64,000 nucleotides of DNA, taken from positions 1-64,000 of the forward strand of contig JAIQDT010007339.1 in the NCBI GenBank assembly GCA_021521415.1. The letters are read 5' to 3'. The notes under the pieces are model-generated. The model worked only from the letters and a program-made list of their open reading frames with translations, did no database searches and was not told the origin of the DNA. The DNA comes from Bidens hawaiensis (lineage: Eukaryota > Streptophyta > Magnoliopsida > Asterales > Asteraceae). This document shows positions 1 through 11,213 of the stretch, one piece after another; position 1 is the first letter of the stretch, and each line of letters begins with the position of its first letter. A program made the translations under genes and the position numbers.

Positions 1-1318
1 TTTTGGGTTTTGGTCGCGTTATGATGCAGATCAAAAAACCCAATACTGTTTTGATTAATTTTTACGGGTTTGATCAATTGATGTGTTAGGGTTTGGTTAT
101 GAACTTTGTTTTATCGGCTTGTCTTTATAATCAACTGAAGCGAGCTCTTAACACATGTACTTGTTGGTTCAGTTGGTTTTCACGTTGGTTAATGGAGTGG
201 CAGGTCGCGGGTTCGAGTTCCTGCCACCCCCGTTTTGTAACTATTTTTGGTATTTTCTTTTGTTTTTAAGTTATTTTAATGAATTATATAACTAATAATA
301 ATTAGTAGACTATTTTAATAAATACCGATTTGTAATACTCGTTAAACTCACATTTTTGTTCGTGTATATACATTTGAGCATATATATATATATACACATA
401 AGTATATAATAACTTAAAAATTAATATTTGGATAAATATAAAAATCAGGTAAACTACTTATATTTATAAAACCAAAATAATAATTACAAAGATATGTTTT
501 ATTAATTTAACTAATTTTTTTTATATAATAAATCTTGTTATATAATACTAAATTATTGTAATATTGTTAAACTAGTTGTCGTAATAAATCTTGACTTAAG
601 CATATTCGTTACTCTCGTTCTTTTAGGCTTTAACGTTCGCGTGTGACTTTTCCACCTTCTCGTTGTTCTAATCATGTTTTCTTCGTATATCGAGGTGAGT
701 ACCACATTCCCCTCTTTTTACTTGTTTTCTACGTTTTGGGGACATATGCGTAAATATAATTTTCATATATACTTATACACAAAACTGCAACTTTGTCTTA
801 TGTGTTAACAACTTATACCTTACTTGTTTATGTGCTTATTTGCTTTGTATGCTTTCGCATTCGGAGAGGTCCAACATAATCTCAGTCTAGTATGATCATA
901 CGCCAGTCGTTATAGCTTTGTGCTTCTCGACATCTCAGTTATACTTGCTCATTTGGTTATTTTGTTATTCTCATATGACTTGTTGCAAATACATATTTTT
1001 ATTTATACCTTGAACTGGCGTGTTGCTCACTCAACCTTGTGTTGACAAAACCATTCTATTTTCAACGCATATGCAGGTATTCGTTTGATGTGAAGTACAA
1101 GATCACTTAAGGGTTTTATGCTAGAAGAAAATTAACGAGAAAATATTATTTATGATTGTTGATGTACTTTCGTTTTGTTTGGATGTTGTATGAATATTTG
1201 TATTTATTTGAATTTATTTAATAGATATCGAAACGTTTAATAATACATGATAGTAATCTTGAGAGCTGTGACAATCAGTTCGCGCCCCGGCATTTCCGTC
1301 GTAGGTTGGGGTGTGACA
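1..1318 (+). mobile_element. Tekay-like Ty3/gypsy LTR, 3' portion (start lies before the window)
   Basis: The stretch ends in GGGGTGTGACA at 1308-1318. The reverse complement of this end recurs at 19369 and 5959, and at 19369 it abuts a primer-binding site, so 1318 is the outer edge of an LTR. The first 400 bases align by eye with the reverse complement of about 12540-12910, inside the 3' LTR of the gypsy element at 12.5-19.6 kb (shared words such as TACTCGTTAAACTCAC and the tRNA-like block). No PBS follows the end; a MITE does. It is therefore a solo LTR or a truncated copy. The left end is outside the window. Confidence 0.65.
165..230 (+). other. tRNA-like module (A box and B box) inside the LTR
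   Basis: An A-box-like TGGTTCAGTTGG lies at 165-176 and a B-box-like GGTTCGAGTTC at 210-220, 45 bp apart, which is tRNA spacing. A matching module sits in the second copy of this LTR at 12708-12762 on the other strand. No full cloverleaf with a paired acceptor stem can be drawn, so this is a tRNA-derived or pol III-promoter-like block and not a tRNA gene. Confidence 0.5.
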
Positions 1319-1563
1319 TATCATCCCGGTTTCATAAAAAAAACTCGTTTAGCTAAGGTATATACACATATGTATAATATATACATATATGTACATTTCC
1401 ATGTTTTTTTGTACACATGTGTATAATTTAAGATAAATAATACTGTATATATGTGTATATTACGTAACTAAAGATTATATAAAATTATACATATGTGTAT
1501 AATACGACGTTTTTTTTATTTTTTATTTTTTTATTATTTTTTTAATGAAACCGGAATGAAATA
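1319..1563. mobile_element. MITE-like inverted-repeat element
   Basis: The left end TCATCCCGGTTTCATAAAA (from about 1321) is mirrored by TTTAATGAAACCGGAATGA (about 1541-1559), giving imperfect terminal inverted repeats of roughly 20 bp around a 245-bp AT-rich core. The core holds palindromic ACACATGTGT words. It abuts the LTR end exactly. It has no coding capacity and a clean target duplication is not visible. Confidence 0.5.
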
Positions 1564-2039
1564 TAAGAATTTTGGTTTTTTTACTTTTTTAAAATTTTTA
1601 TTATTTTTTGTTTTATGATTTTTTTAAATATTTTTTTAAAGGTGTTTTTAGTGGTACAAAATGGTTCTCAAAGTTCTCAATTTGCAAAGGGTTCTCTTAG
1701 GATCCTTACCTTATATATATATATAATATATAATATATATAAACGAAGATATAAAAATCATACGTGTCGCGATGTGGTCGCTCCCCCTTTTTTTGGAGTC
1801 ATCAGATTTGCTTGATTTTTAAATGGAGGCTTATCATGCATTTGACCCGAATTTATGGGTATGGATCTTACCAAACCCAGATATTCCTTAAACGGTTATA
1901 ACATCTCCATAAATAAAAAATTATTCTTACCAAATTATTAATGTAAAAATCCTATAAAATAGAATATACTAAAAATTAATATCTTATTTATTTTAAAATA
2001 GATATATATATATATATTATTTAAATTAAAAAACCAATT
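1564..2039. other. AT-rich DNA without a recognisable gene
   Basis: A TA microsatellite lies near 1710-1740, and TTCTCAAAGTTCTCAA words near 1660 resemble the ends of the MITE at 58.6-59.0 kb. No open frame with recognisable content is present. Confidence 0.4.
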
Positions 2040-2602
2040 TGATAGTAAAAAAAATAAACGGGTCTTGAGTCATTATTAACTTTCATAAATATTATTTATA
2101 ATTAAAAAACCAATTTTATAGTAAAAGAAATAAACGGGTCTTGGATCTCATCAAAACTATATAGTTTTTAAACCGAGTTATAACATCTCATATATTTGTC
2201 AAACAATTTATCATTAAACCATAAGTATATTATTAACTTTCATACAATAAAAAAATATAAATACATAAAATAAATAAATATTAGAACAAATAATATAAAA
2301 CAACCCCCGTAATACGGACTAGTCTTGGGTCTCATCAACCATAAGTATATTATTAACTTTCATAAATATTATATATAATTAAAAAATCAATTTTATAGTA
2401 AAAAAATAAACGGGTGTTGGATCTCATCAAAACTTTTAAAACGGGTTATAATAATTCATTTATTTGTGAAACAATTTATCATCAAACCATAAATATATTA
2501 TTAACTTTCATACAATAAAAAAAGTATAAAATCAAAAAATAAATAAATATCAGAACAAACAATATAAAACAACCCCCGTAATACGGGGGGATAAAAAACT
2601 AG
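2040..2602 (+). mobile_element. Helitron 3' region, duplicated in tandem
   Basis: Two direct repeats of about 250 bp both contain AAACGGGTCTTGG-type and CATACAATAAAAAAA-type blocks. The second ends in the hairpin CCCCGTAATACGGGG, then GGATAAAAACTAG at 2602 followed by T. That is the Helitron 3' signature: hairpin, short spacer, CTRR, insertion before T. The first copy ends CCCCCGTAATACGGACTAGT near 2303-2323 with the hairpin's 3' arm and spacer missing. No helicase or Rep coding is seen, so it is non-autonomous. The 5' TC end was not placed. Confidence 0.6.
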
Positions 2603-3902
2603 TATATATATGTAACCTGAACACAATCTGAACCTAAATAACATGTAACACGTCGAACCCGAACTAGACACGCATATTTACGGGATGATCACGGCCCGTT
2701 TGACCCGAATTGTTTTTATTGATTTCACATATAAATGCACTTCAATAGTATCATAACACCTTACATACTAATTTAAATTCAAAATTGAAAGGAAGAAGAT
2801 TCACGTCAACATAAAATGACAATTTCTTTTACAAAATATTTAATATCAGATTGTAACATGCTTCAAATGGATCACTAACTAAACTAAAACTTCATTCTAC
2901 AGCTTACATTTTTCTAAAATAAAAATCTAACAAATCAATAATTTACTTGCAAACAATAACTAATTAAAAAAATGGTATCCTCTTTAATTTGCATGCTAGA
3001 TTATCTATTGTTTAAGCTAGCATTTAGAGTGTGCTTTCGCCTATGTTCCTAAATGATAGGTGTGATTCTGCAACAGGTTTTCGACGTTCTTGGTGTTATA
3101 CGTTGTGCGATTATGATAGAAGATGGTTGCTGGCTTTGTCATATAAGGTATGTGTTATGTGGTTTCAGTTACTACCTACACACGTTGTTATGTTATCAAA
3201 TTGTGTCAGTTTCTATCTGCATATATTGATATGTTAGTGTTTTTTAATTAGTGAGGTGTCTACTTTTCTTTAGCTTGATTCATTAAGTAAACGTTTGTTT
3301 TTTTAAACTTTTGTTGTGAGTTTTTGTCTTGGTTTTGCTTCGTTTATAATAAGATCTGTATCTTGCAACGTGAAAGGCAACAACCAATAACGTCTCCAAA
3401 AGTCATGGCAGGTAATGTTAATTTGTAAAACAAAAACACAACACTCTTAACAGAAACATGACCACATCAGTTACATCACTTTCTAAAGGCACATTTCAAA
3501 ATTTAAATTGCAGGTCATCACTTGGAGCAAATGCTGTTCAAAAAAACTTGGAGCAAATGGTCATATGGTACTTTTTTGGGAGTCGGTAAAGAAGATGATT
3601 GTGTAGTTGTGGTGCTAACTGTTAATTTTGCCGTCTCCTGCATGTGAGCTGTTTGGAGTTTGGGATTTGCTTAGTGATCACTTTAAGACTCCGCTAAGGA
3701 CAGTTTACTGGTGATCAATAGACTCTTGAAATGGAAACATAATGTATATTTATTTGAATCTTAGAAAAAATGGTTTCTATGATTTGACTGAATGTGCAAT
3801 ACCATTACATTAATTCTTTTTGTCATATTGAACAACGTAAGATATAGGTTGTAGTTCGCAACCCCACCCCCCACCCCAAAACTCGGGGGGTAAAAACTCT
3901 AG
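2603..3902 (+). mobile_element. Helitron 3' terminus with presumed non-autonomous body
   Basis: The sequence CACCCCAAAACTCGGGGGG followed by TAAAAACTCTAG ends at 3902 and is followed by T: hairpin, spacer and CTRR as in other Helitrons. The upstream body has no long frame. A 68-codon frame at 3031-3237 with a W-C-Y-x2-C stretch could be a captured exon scrap but is not recognisable. The start is a placeholder because no 5' TC terminus was identified; only the last 40 bases or so are well supported. Confidence 0.45.
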
Positions 3903-4199
3903 TTGTATATCAAACGCAAACATGTTGTAGCCCTAGTAAACAAAAAAAATCTCGAAGTAAAAAACAATTAAAACAAAAAAAAATAATATTAAACATGAAT
4001 ATATTAAAAAAACAGTTTCCAGAAATATTTTTTGACGAGTTGAAAAAAATTTAAAAAGCTTATTATTTTCAATTTATATTTATCTATTTTTTATATATAA
4101 ACTTTTAATGGAAATTATTTTAAGACGAGTTGAAAAAAAAAATAATAAAAACTTTATTATTTGCAATTTATTTTTTATATTTTTTTATAAAGACGAATT

Positions 4200-4560
4200 T
4201 CTTGAATTTAGATTATTGCACTATCTAAATTTGGTGAGCTCCGATGTGTCACTCTGACCAGACTATGTTGTCGTAACTGGGCCCACTCTGGCTTCAGAGT
4301 TTGGCTTGAACACTCCCCCGGGTAACCATACGTCGACTACCACTTGACAGTCGTTGTGCCACAACAAGAGCATAACTCTCTAACGTAACACACGGTATAA
4401 CGAAAACTCAAGTGGGCTCATGTCACGGTTCGAACTAACAACATTTGCACATGACCTAGCTCAACATGTCATATTCACCTAAAAGTAACACAAGTGAGAT
4501 TCGAACTTGAGTCTCCAATAAAGAACCCAACCTTCTACCACTACACCACAAAGTGAGGAT
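4200..4560 (-). mobile_element. tRNA-derived SINE-like repeat
   Basis: On the minus strand TGGTGTAGTGGTAGA (4534-4548) is a good A box and GTTCGAATCTC (4496-4506) a good B box, about 40 bp apart. Further down the minus strand comes an unrelated body of about 300 bp reaching about 4200. A similar head is present at 47567-47620. Borders are approximate and no target duplication was found. Confidence 0.5.
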
Positions 4561-5958
4561 CCATTTATTTTTATCTATTTTTATATATATAAACTTTTAA
4601 CATAAATTATTTTTTTATTCAACAAGATTAAAAGTGATAAAATGTAAATTAATAAAAAAACTCATTTTAATAAATACTTTTCAAATCACAAATTTTAATA
4701 AATACGAAGCTCCCATCCCCTAATTTGGTATAATAAAAATAAATAAAAAACTCAACTAACCTGTCATAAGACGTTTATAGATTTTTATTAGGGAAAATTC
4801 CCAAAATAGTACAAAACAAGAGAGAGAAATTCAAATTAGTTCAAACCGTTTCAAAATTCCAAATACAGTCCAATGAAAAACAATCGACGCCAATGCATTT
4901 GGATCCCCGACGATGGTTTTTATCTTCCAATAAAAGTTTGCCACGTGTAAAACACTTCACCTAACCCGTGAGTTTTGTTCTCAAATCTATCTTGGGCAAT
5001 TTGTTTTGGACTGAAATCCATCTTCACGAATTTAGACCAGGTTGTGAGTTTTCAAGTCAAATTTATCTGGGCCGTGAGTTTTCAAAAAACCTTGAATTCC
5101 ACCTTTTTAGAAATTCATCTTCTCATATGAATTTAAAGTGAATTAGACTTTCTAGATGATTTTTGAAAATGCATCCAATCAGATCTACTATTTCTTTTAT
5201 TTCTCTTCAATTATCAATCCTCGTCATTACTTGCATTTCTCATAAGTTAACAAGAATCTTGGTTGTTTGCTCTCAACTATTTAACAACTCGGGTTTTTTT
5301 GAATTAATAATTTTATTACATACCCGACCCATTTTGATGTTTAGGAAATTTTATCATGTTTATCGAGTGTAATTTATTATTATAATATAATTGTTAATTA
5401 TTATTTAATATATAATAATGACTTTCAAATATATTACCAATTTTACCCTACACTAAACTTTTACCCATTATTGTTTCACTCTTCTTTCACCAAGGGCCAT
5501 ATAGCAATTTCTGATAATATAAAATCTTAACCCAATTACCCGTACCCATTTATCATACCCAGTTCTCAAAACTACGACCCGTTTAACAAGCTCGAGCCAC
5601 AATTTTCGTTGTTAACATATAAATTGAATCAAATCGCGTACTATACTTACCTATTGTGGCTTAACCGACACTCTAATTACGTTAACTAAATCAAAATCGA
5701 ATCTGCAGTTCTTAATGCCTCAGCCAACCCTAACTTGAATTAGTTTTATGATAAATGTTTGTTATAATCCAATTAAACTTGCAGAGACAATGCTCATAAC
5801 CCCGCCGTCATAACCCCCTTAAATAATTTGATTATCATCGTCGTTTTATACCCTGTTCGTCATCGTCCTTGGCCAGCTCTGTTTCCTTTGATTATCCTTC
5901 GTTGCGTTCATCGTTCAGGTAATTATGTATACAGTTTGGATCGTCCTTAAGCAGTTAG
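4561..5958. other. Unassigned AT-rich intergenic DNA
   Basis: Short frames occur here (for example 5163-5372) but none has recognisable protein content or codon structure. No LTR, TIR or tRNA-like signal was seen. The last 150 bases (5800-5958) are more GC-balanced and resemble UTR sequence, but nothing can be named. Confidence 0.3.
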
Positions 5959-6073
5959 TGTCACACCCCAACCTACGGCGGAAATGTCATGGTGTGGACT
6001 GATTGTCACAGCTCGCAAGGTTACTATCATGCAAATATTTTAAATTTAAATATCTATTTATTAAATTCAAATT
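5959..6073 (-). mobile_element. Tekay-like LTR end fragment (minus orientation)
   Basis: TGTCACACCCCAA at 5959 and the following 115 bases match 19369-19483 closely, including the ATATTTTAAATTTAAATATC block. Homology stops at about 6073, where the leader of the LINE begins. It could be the severed left end of the 3' LTR whose other part lies at 12541-13552, or an independent fragment. Confidence 0.55.
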
Positions 6074-6329
6074 CAGAAAACGGTCCCGGGCCGTGAACAG
6101 TGGCAACGGTACTATTGTTCATCAATCGGCCATCCAAGTGTTGTTCTTATTGAAAATTGATGATTGTTACTGGTTTTCGAGGTCTTAAAGTGTCTGTGTG
6201 CAAAGTTAATTGAGTTTTTGAGTCAATTTGTATAGTTTTCTTTGTCTTTCTTCTATTTGGTGTACTAGGGTTCTTAAACCCAGATCTGGTTTTTAAATTG
6301 TAATCGAATTCTGTGCTGCCGGATCACAC

Positions 6330-6391
6330 AACCACCTCCCTGCTGCCGTCGCTACTCCCTAACCACCTCCCTGCTGCCGTCGCTACTCCCT
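6330..6391 (+). repeat. 31-bp perfect tandem duplication in the LINE leader
   Basis: Two adjacent identical 31-bp units (6330-6360 and 6361-6391) are rich in CTGCCGTCG and CCACCTCCC. Confidence 0.85.
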
Positions 6392-6603
6392 AACCACCGC
6401 AACCCTCTTGAGCCGCCGGTGCTGTCATTGCTACTGCCACCGACTGCTGTTTGTTTTTCCGACGCGCCGCCGCCATTTTCGACGAGCTGCAGCCACCGGA
6501 ATTCATCTGTTTGCTGCTACCACTGGTGTGTGCTGCCATTCCCGTCCGCCGATCTCACAGCTTGCCGGATATCATCTTCACGGTATACTCGTTCCTTTCT
6601 CAC

Positions 6604-6638
<35 letters not shown>

Positions 6639-6747
6639 TCATTAGAACATACGTGGTCCGGATCTTTGGAGTTTATTTTCATTTTAAGATCTCTTGACTA
6701 TTATTGTTATTGCTACACACTATTATTATTATTATTAGTTTTGTTAC

Positions 6748-6805
<58 letters not shown>
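6604..6805 (+). repeat. (ATT)n microsatellite between LINE leader and ORF
   Basis: ATT runs occur at about 6604-6640 and 6721-6805. The same trinucleotide forms the tail of the element near 9862-9892. Confidence 0.85.
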
Positions 6806-6876
6806 GATTTGGTGTTCTATTGCTTGTGTTTGTGTGATTAGTTGTTACAATAGAGCGTAGGAACCATGACTATTAC

Positions 6877-9786
6877 TTGAGACTATGTCCTGATACGAGG
6901 GGTGTAGGAAAGAGTAAAGATAGGGAGCGTATATTGCGTTTGGCTTCTTGGAATGTAGGAACATTAAATGGTAAGTTGCTAGAATTGGTAGATGTGCTTA
7001 AAAGACGTAGGGTTCAGATAGCATGCCTCCAGGAGACTAAGTGGAAAGGACATAGAGGGGCTGAGTGTAATGGGTATAAGTTGTGGTACTCGGGGTCTGA
7101 TGGAGCTAGGAATGGAGTGGGGTTTCTAGTGGCTAAAGAAATACACACTAGTGTGGTGGAGGTGATAAGACATAATGACAGGATTATGGTGTTGAAATTA
7201 GTACTAGGAGAGGAAGTAGTGGCAGTAGTCTCCGCCTACGCGCCTCATGTAGGCCTAGGGGATCAGGAAAAGAGAGAATTTTGGGATTGCCTAGACGCAG
7301 TGGTAGGGGGCATACCTAGGGGGGAGAGGATTTGCATAGGAGGTGATTTTAATGGACACATTGGTAAGGCTAACGATGGTTTTCAAGCCGTACATGGGGG
7401 TTTCGGTTTTGGTGATAGGAATGAGACCGGAACAGATCTTCTAGAGTTTGCGGTAGCACATGACCTAGGTATTATAAATTCTTATTTTAGGAAACAAGAT
7501 TCTTATTTAATCACTTTTAGCAGTGGCGGACGCGACACGCAAATTGACTACCTTTTGATGAGGCAAGGAGACCGACGTTGGTGGAAGGACTGCAAAGTCA
7601 TACCTGGGAAGGCAGTTGTGACTCAACATCGACTATTAGTGACAGATATAGCCTTCAGAAATAAGCTGACTGTTCGAGAGAAGAAAGGTACACCGAGAAT
7701 TCGATGGGGAAAGTTGAAGGACGAAAATCTCCTACTGTTTAAGGATAAACTCATGCTGCATACGCGGGCTCGACTAAATGGGGACTCAACTCATATATGG
7801 GAAGCTATGGAGACAAAGATCATCCAAGTAGCAAAGGAGACTCTCGAGGTCACAACTGGAAAGACAAGTGGGCATAAGGAGTCTTGGTGGTGGAATGACG
7901 CAGTGCAAGACAAGATAAGGGACAAACAAGGATGTTTTAGGGAGCTAATGAGGTGCACGAATAAGGAGGAGCGAGTGGAATTGAGGGACAACTACAAAAC
8001 GGCCAAGATAGAGGCGAAGAAGGCAGTGGCGGAAGCAAAGAAGGCGGCCTTTAAACGGATGTATGAAAGTCTAGAAACAAAAGAGGGGGAACATGCTATG
8101 TTTAAGATTGCCAAAGCCAGGGAGCGTAGAAGGCAAGATCTAGGACCGGTGAAGTTCATAAAGGATACAGATGGGCATGTACTGGTCAAGGAGCAGGACA
8201 TCAAGCTAAGATGGCAAACCTACTTCCACAATCTTTTTAACAATGGGAGAGCTTTTCAAGAAGAACATGACAACACAAACTTTCAACGACAACAATCGAA
8301 TAACTGCTACTGCCGACAGATCACACGAGAAGAGGTGAAGGATGCACTTAGGAGGATGGGAAGGTCTAAGGCGGTTGGCCCAGACAACATACCCATCGAG
8401 GTGTGGAAGTGTCTGGGGGAGGAAGGAGTCATGTGGTTAACTACTCTGTTCAATAGTATTCTCAAATCAGGTAAGATGCCAGACCAGTGGAGGAGTAGCG
8501 TTGTAGTTCCTATCTATAAGAACAAAGGAGACGCCCAATGTTGTGGTAACTACCGAGGAATCAAACTACTAAGTCATACTATGAAGCTATGGGAAAGAGT
8601 GATTGAGGGTAGACTTAGACGAGAAACTCAGGTTACGGTCAACCAATTTGGCTTCATGCCGGGCCGTTCCACCACAGAGGCAATACACCTTATAAGAAGA
8701 TTAATGGAAAAGTATAGGGAGAAGAAGCGTGATCTACATATGGTGTTTATTGACCTAGAAAAGGCCTACGACAGTGTGCCACGACAGGTGCTCTGGGAGT
8801 GTCTGGAGGGTAGAAGAGTGCCCAGGAAATACATAGAGATAATTATGGATATGTATACCAGGAGTGAAACAAGTGTCCGTGCGCCAGTGGGGAATACTGA
8901 TTTCTTTCCTGTAGAGGTAGGTCTTCACCAGGGGTCAGCGTTGAGCCCGTTTCTTTTTGCAGTAGTCTTGGATGAGTTGTCAAAGTCGATTCAGGGTACT
9001 CTCCCGTGGTGCATGATGTTCGTAGACGATATTGTGTTACTTGCTGAGAAAAAACAAGATCTAAACATGAGGCTTGAGGAGTGGCGAACAACCTTAGAGA
9101 CAAAAGGTTTAAAGATTAGCCGATCTAAGACGGAGTACCTCCACTGTGATTTTGGTGGGATAAACGACAATGAAGACGCACAGATCATAATTGAAGGGCA
9201 GGTGGTCCCGCAGGTAACGAAGTTCAAGTATTTAGGATCATTTGTACAGAGCGATGGAAAATTAGACAGTGATGTGACCCACCGAGTTCAGGTAGGATGG
9301 TGTAGATGGAAAGCAGCCACAGGTATATTGTGCGACAAGAGTTTCCCGACTAAACTAAAGGGAAAATTCTATAGGGTGGCAGTTAGACCTGCAATGCTAT
9401 ATGGAACAGATTGTTGGGCCATCAAGAAGGCACAAGTGCGGAAGATGGAGGTAGCAGAAATGAGAATGCTACGTTGGATGTGTGGGCACACAAGGCTAGA
9501 CCGAATAAGAAACGTTGTGTTTCGCGAGAGATTAGGGGTGGCGAACATAGCAGACAAGATAAGAGAGTGGAGATTGAGATGGTTTGGACATGTTAAGAGA
9601 AGACAGACGACGAATCCTGTTAGATCCGTAGAAAACATTACTATAGAGGGGATGAGGGGTAGAGGACGACCGAAATTGACTTGGGATGAGCGGATTAGGC
9701 ATGATTTGATAGACCTAAACCTCTCCGAGGACATGGTTGATGATAGGAATTCGTGGAGAAGTAGAATTAAAGTTAAGGATTTTTAG
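6877..9786 (+). CDS. LINE endonuclease / reverse transcriptase polyprotein
   Basis: The 969-codon product nicks target DNA and primes reverse transcription of its own RNA. N-terminal endonuclease/exonuclease/phosphatase domain (about residues 20-240): ASWNVGTL, the catalytic glutamate in LQETKW, GGDFNGHIG, DTQIDYLL and the TQHRLLVTD histidine motif. Reverse transcriptase (about 500-780): VVVPIYKNKGD, NYRGIKLL, motif A FIDLEKAYDS, motif B GLHQGSALSP, catalytic FVDD. The C-terminal RGRGRPKLTW stretch is typical of plant RTE proteins. The frame has no internal stop. The codon at 6877 is TTG; the frame is open back to 6838 after an in-frame TGA, and the first in-frame ATG lies inside the endonuclease, so the normal start seems lost or non-AUG. 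Confidence 0.85.
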   Translation: MRLCPDTRGVGKSKDRERILRLASWNVGTLNGKLLELVDVLKRRRVQIACLQETKWKGHRGAECNGYKLWYSGSDGARNGVGFLVAKEIHTSVVEVIRHNDRIMVLKLVLGEEVVAVVSAYAPHVGLGDQEKREFWDCLDAVVGGIPRGERICIGGDFNGHIGKANDGFQAVHGGFGFGDRNETGTDLLEFAVAHDLGIINSYFRKQDSYLITFSSGGRDTQIDYLLMRQGDRRWWKDCKVIPGKAVVTQHRLLVTDIAFRNKLTVREKKGTPRIRWGKLKDENLLLFKDKLMLHTRARLNGDSTHIWEAMETKIIQVAKETLEVTTGKTSGHKESWWWNDAVQDKIRDKQGCFRELMRCTNKEERVELRDNYKTAKIEAKKAVAEAKKAAFKRMYESLETKEGEHAMFKIAKARERRRQDLGPVKFIKDTDGHVLVKEQDIKLRWQTYFHNLFNNGRAFQEEHDNTNFQRQQSNNCYCRQITREEVKDALRRMGRSKAVGPDNIPIEVWKCLGEEGVMWLTTLFNSILKSGKMPDQWRSSVVVPIYKNKGDAQCCGNYRGIKLLSHTMKLWERVIEGRLRRETQVTVNQFGFMPGRSTTEAIHLIRRLMEKYREKKRDLHMVFIDLEKAYDSVPRQVLWECLEGRRVPRKYIEIIMDMYTRSETSVRAPVGNTDFFPVEVGLHQGSALSPFLFAVVLDELSKSIQGTLPWCMMFVDDIVLLAEKKQDLNMRLEEWRTTLETKGLKISRSKTEYLHCDFGGINDNEDAQIIIEGQVVPQVTKFKYLGSFVQSDGKLDSDVTHRVQVGWCRWKAATGILCDKSFPTKLKGKFYRVAVRPAMLYGTDCWAIKKAQVRKMEVAEMRMLRWMCGHTRLDRIRNVVFRERLGVANIADKIREWRLRWFGHVKRRQTTNPVRSVENITIEGMRGRGRPKLTWDERIRHDLIDLNLSEDMVDDRNSWRSRIKVKDF

Positions 9787-9895
9787 AGAGAATTGATTAC
9801 CTTAGGGCTTAGACTTAACTTATTTAGGTCACATACCATAATGGTATTTCCCTTACATATATTATTATTATTATTATTATAATTATTATTAGCTT

Positions 9896-11187
9896 TTATA
9901 TAGCTGTTAAACTGTGATCTTATTATTAATATTATTATAATTAGTAGTAGTTTTTATATAACTGTTAAACTTTGTATTTTTTTTAAATACAGTGTATGGT
10001 ATTATATTTCGTCATTTTTTTAAGCGCGTTCCTCGAATTAGGTGAAGTTTGCAGGGAGGTATTCTGACTGGATTAGGTCCGAAGCAGGTGCTCCTTTGGC
10101 TTCTCACCGTAATGTTGATAAGTTTTAGCAAACTGAAAACATTACTTCTTTAAAATATAACATATTTAATGGTTTTATTATTCAAAATGACATTTGAATG
10201 AGATAATAATGATTATGTTCTTAAACAGACTGCATTCATTGGAAGCAGTCCTACATGAAGTAAGATTATGATTCCTGCTGCTCACGATGTTAAGGTATTC
10301 CTATTATTAATATAAGAACCGTGATGGAGTTTGAGAATAACTGTGAATTCAAATCTCTTACATCGTGCATGTGTATGTTTGTATGGCATCCTGTAATACT
10401 TGATCTTGATGGAAATAATCCAGTATCTATGTTAAGCATCCGTTGTGAGATTCTGGTTCTTGACTTTTTGCAGTCCACTTTGACTTTCAGGATCTATTAC
10501 AATGTTAACCAACATTATTATAAATCTTTCAACTTTTGTGAAAAAACTAAATTATGTTTCGAATTTATATATATCACTAATGAAAAATAAAACATCTCAG
10601 AAAACCCAAATAGATTTTTCATTTTCTGCAATTTTGTGCCACTAGGAACATTACAGTTAGTAGGCTCCCAAATAGATTTTTCATTTTATTGGTTATGTAT
10701 ATTGCCCGTGTAGGTTTGTGTTTGTGTTATTGAATTTGGATTAGTGTAGGTTTGTGTTTCTGTCATTGATTGTGGATTATGTGATGTCACTGGTATTCTG
10801 CAGGATATCTTTGCAAATTCAACGCAAGTGTTGCATTCTTTTAAAGTTATTATGATGGAAAAATGGAAACATGGAAGTTTTTCTTTTGATTTATTCTAAA
10901 AAACAACTTATATATTTCTTGAAGGTATATGGATTTTTGGAAGCTTTTGTTTTCCTTTTGATGTTGCAAAGCCTAAGGAGAGAGTGGAGGCAGTAGCAAG
11001 TTCAAGAAAACTGGTGGTGTATTTTTTTTTGAAGTAGTGGTTTTGTATACAAATTTGTGACATGGTTTTTTTTTACCATAGTGGCATGAATAGAACATAT
11101 TTATAATTATTTATATTATGATATTTTTTATTTTTTCGTTGTATTTGTTTTGTTACCACCTCGTGTATTACACGGGTTTTAACCTAG
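9896..11187 (+). mobile_element. Helitron 3' terminus and presumed non-autonomous body
   Basis: Around 11159-11187 the sequence reads CTCGTGTATTACACGGG, then TTTTAACCTAG and T: a hairpin, short spacer and CTAG terminus. The body up to about 9900 is noncoding; short frames such as 10321-10590 have no recognisable content. Possible exon scraps near 10050-10130 and 10970-11030 could be captured gene pieces. The 5' boundary is not known. Confidence 0.45.
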
Positions 11188-11213
11188 TGTATATATATAT
11201 ATATATACATATA

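Larger units (their letters stand above)
6074..9895 (+). mobile_element. RTE-type non-LTR retrotransposon (LINE)
   Basis: There is a GC-rich leader (6300-6600), an ATT microsatellite, one long endonuclease/reverse-transcriptase frame (6877-9786), a very short 3' UTR and an ATT-repeat tail at about 9862-9892. A single ORF with an apurinic-type endonuclease, a short 3' UTR and a microsatellite tail instead of poly(A) fit the RTE clade. The 5' edge is inferred from where homology to the LTR fragment ends. No target duplication was recognised. Confidence 0.7.

Noticed and set aside
165..230. A functional tRNA gene
   Set aside because: A and B boxes are present but acceptor and anticodon stems do not pair and the homologous copy differs in the stems; treated as a tRNA-derived module.
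5163..5372. Possible small gene
   Set aside because: AT-rich 69-codon frame with no recognisable motif, conserved neighbour or regulatory signal.
6408..6860. Two overlapping frames in the LINE leader with long leucine runs
   Set aside because: The leucine tract is the ATT microsatellite read in one frame; no ORF1-like domain is visible, and RTE elements often have only one main ORF.
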